From: Halorussus caseinilyticus
GTDB taxonomy: Archaea > Halobacteriota > Halobacteria > Halobacteriales > Haladaptataceae
Reading direction: 5' to 3'
Assembly (NCBI RefSeq): GCF_029338395.1
Contig: NZ_CP119810.1
Span: 363,348-427,347 of the forward strand
Length of the DNA stretch: 64,000 nt
Below the pieces are notes generated by a model, which was not told the origin of the DNA, did not search any database, and worked only from the letters and a program-made list of their open reading frames with translations. Both the position numbers and the translations under genes were made by a program. Each line of letters begins with the position of its first letter. Position 1 is the stretch's first letter. Below, piece after piece: positions 63,584 through 64,000 of the stretch.

Positions 63584-64000
63584 CTACCCGTCCCAGTAGA
63601 TGCTGGCCTGTTCGTCGCCTGCGTCGCCGTCGGCGCGCGCCAGCGCGTCCAACTTCTCGCGGTTGACGTGTTCCACGATGTCGAGCGCCTCGTCCGTCCA
63701 CGCGAGGAGACCGACGGTAAGCCGACGCCGGACCTCCTCGACCGGGACCGGCGAGTAGACGTGGACGTACCCGCCCTCCTTCAGGAGTCGCTGGCGCTTG
63801 TCCAGCACCCCGATGTCGGTCAGGTGGTTCAACTGCCTGCCGACGGTACTCCGGTCGATACCGAGTCGGTCGGCGATGTCGGCCGCGGTCGATTCGCCGT
63901 CCTCCATCAGACAGAGACACACCTTCAGTCCCGTCTCGGAGATGCCGAACACCTCGCGGAGGACCCCGAGAGGTCGGGATGTTCGACCGGCGTGGCTTCG
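63584..64000 (-). CDS. Winged-helix (TrmB/ArsR-like) regulator, partial at window edge
   Basis: The frame is open to the right edge without a stop, so the start probably lies outside; an internal GTG at 63952 is the alternative (122 residues). Core: GISETGLKVCLCLMEDGESTAADIADRLGIDRSTVGRQLNHLTDIGVLDKRQRLL then a wing GGYVHVYSPVPVEEVRRRL. It is a haloarchaeal HTH regulator of the TrmB/ArsR superfamily. It precedes the DUF3179 gene on the same strand (31-bp gap) and may control it. Confidence 0.8.
   Translation of the reverse strand, partial: RSHAGRTSRPLGVLREVFGISETGLKVCLCLMEDGESTAADIADRLGIDRSTVGRQLNHLTDIGVLDKRQRLLKEGGYVHVYSPVPVEEVRRRLTVGLLAWTDEALDIVEHVNREKLDALARADGDAGDEQASIYWDG

Overview
This window is haloarchaeal chromosomal DNA. 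The predicted proteins are strongly acidic, GC content is high (about 65% by eye), many starts are leaderless or GTG, and adjacent genes often overlap by GTGA or ATGA. Several haloarchaea-specific families are present: CetZ, HalOD1, a DUF7504-like protein, a CGCGG-type RiPP precursor and a TnpB of the haloarchaeal IS1341 type. A Halorussus/Haladaptatus-like genus is plausible, but I cannot prove it from the sequence alone. No rRNA, tRNA or CRISPR array was recognised.

Layout. 1-4.4 kb: a DUF58/MoxR-type module in two convergent operons. 4.5-6.4 kb: thiC and a small HTH regulator. 6.7-8.8 kb: a creatininase-like enzyme, a small membrane protein and an SDR. 9.2-12.4 kb: the most system-like locus, with a 53-residue membrane peptide gene, a 717-residue CHAT (caspase-like) protease and a DUF7504-like partner. 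12.4-18.9 kb: an O-methyltransferase, a secreted protein, a frameshifted radA, an M20 amidase, a CBS/CNNM membrane protein, an HExxH membrane protein and a HARP-type RNase P. 19.05-19.25 kb: a candidate structured RNA. 19.4-23 kb: HalOD1 and winged-helix proteins, tryptophanase and small proteins. 23.2-30 kb: a pentapeptide-repeat potassium channel, a beta-solenoid/zinc-ribbon protein, DUF2617, a membrane-anchored spermidine synthase-like protein and a Tat lipoprotein, all on one strand. 30.2-38.3 kb: an acyl reductase/aldehyde dehydrogenase pair, a frameshifted arylsulfotransferase, a hydrolase, an aldo/keto reductase and an RCK potassium channel. 38.4-46.6 kb: an ABC permease, a GT-C protein, CetZ, a second pentapeptide channel, an Rdx protein, a proteasome-like protein and an aldo/keto reductase. 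46.7-52.6 kb: PadR, glycosyltransferases and an alkaline-phosphatase-superfamily protein, probably a surface glycan block. 52.6-60.9 kb: an AT-rich orphan, an oxidoreductase, an MBL protein, a ComA-like protein, a RiPP precursor, a frameshifted surface protein, a PH-domain membrane protein and an MmgE/PrpD protein. 60.95-62.36 kb: an IS1341-type element with tnpB and its omega RNA region. 62.5-64 kb: a DUF3179 protein and an HTH regulator cut by the window edge.

Two window-wide patterns stand out. First, there are 27 perfect or near-perfect GC-rich inverted repeats. Twenty-one of them have arms of 12 bp or more and loops of 0-4 nt; thirteen of those lie inside reading frames and eight between genes, and their sequences are unrelated. 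Second, four genes (radA, the arylsulfotransferase, cetZ at its third codon, and a Tat surface protein) each carry one single-base frameshift. This suggests either indel sequencing errors or a real mutational process.
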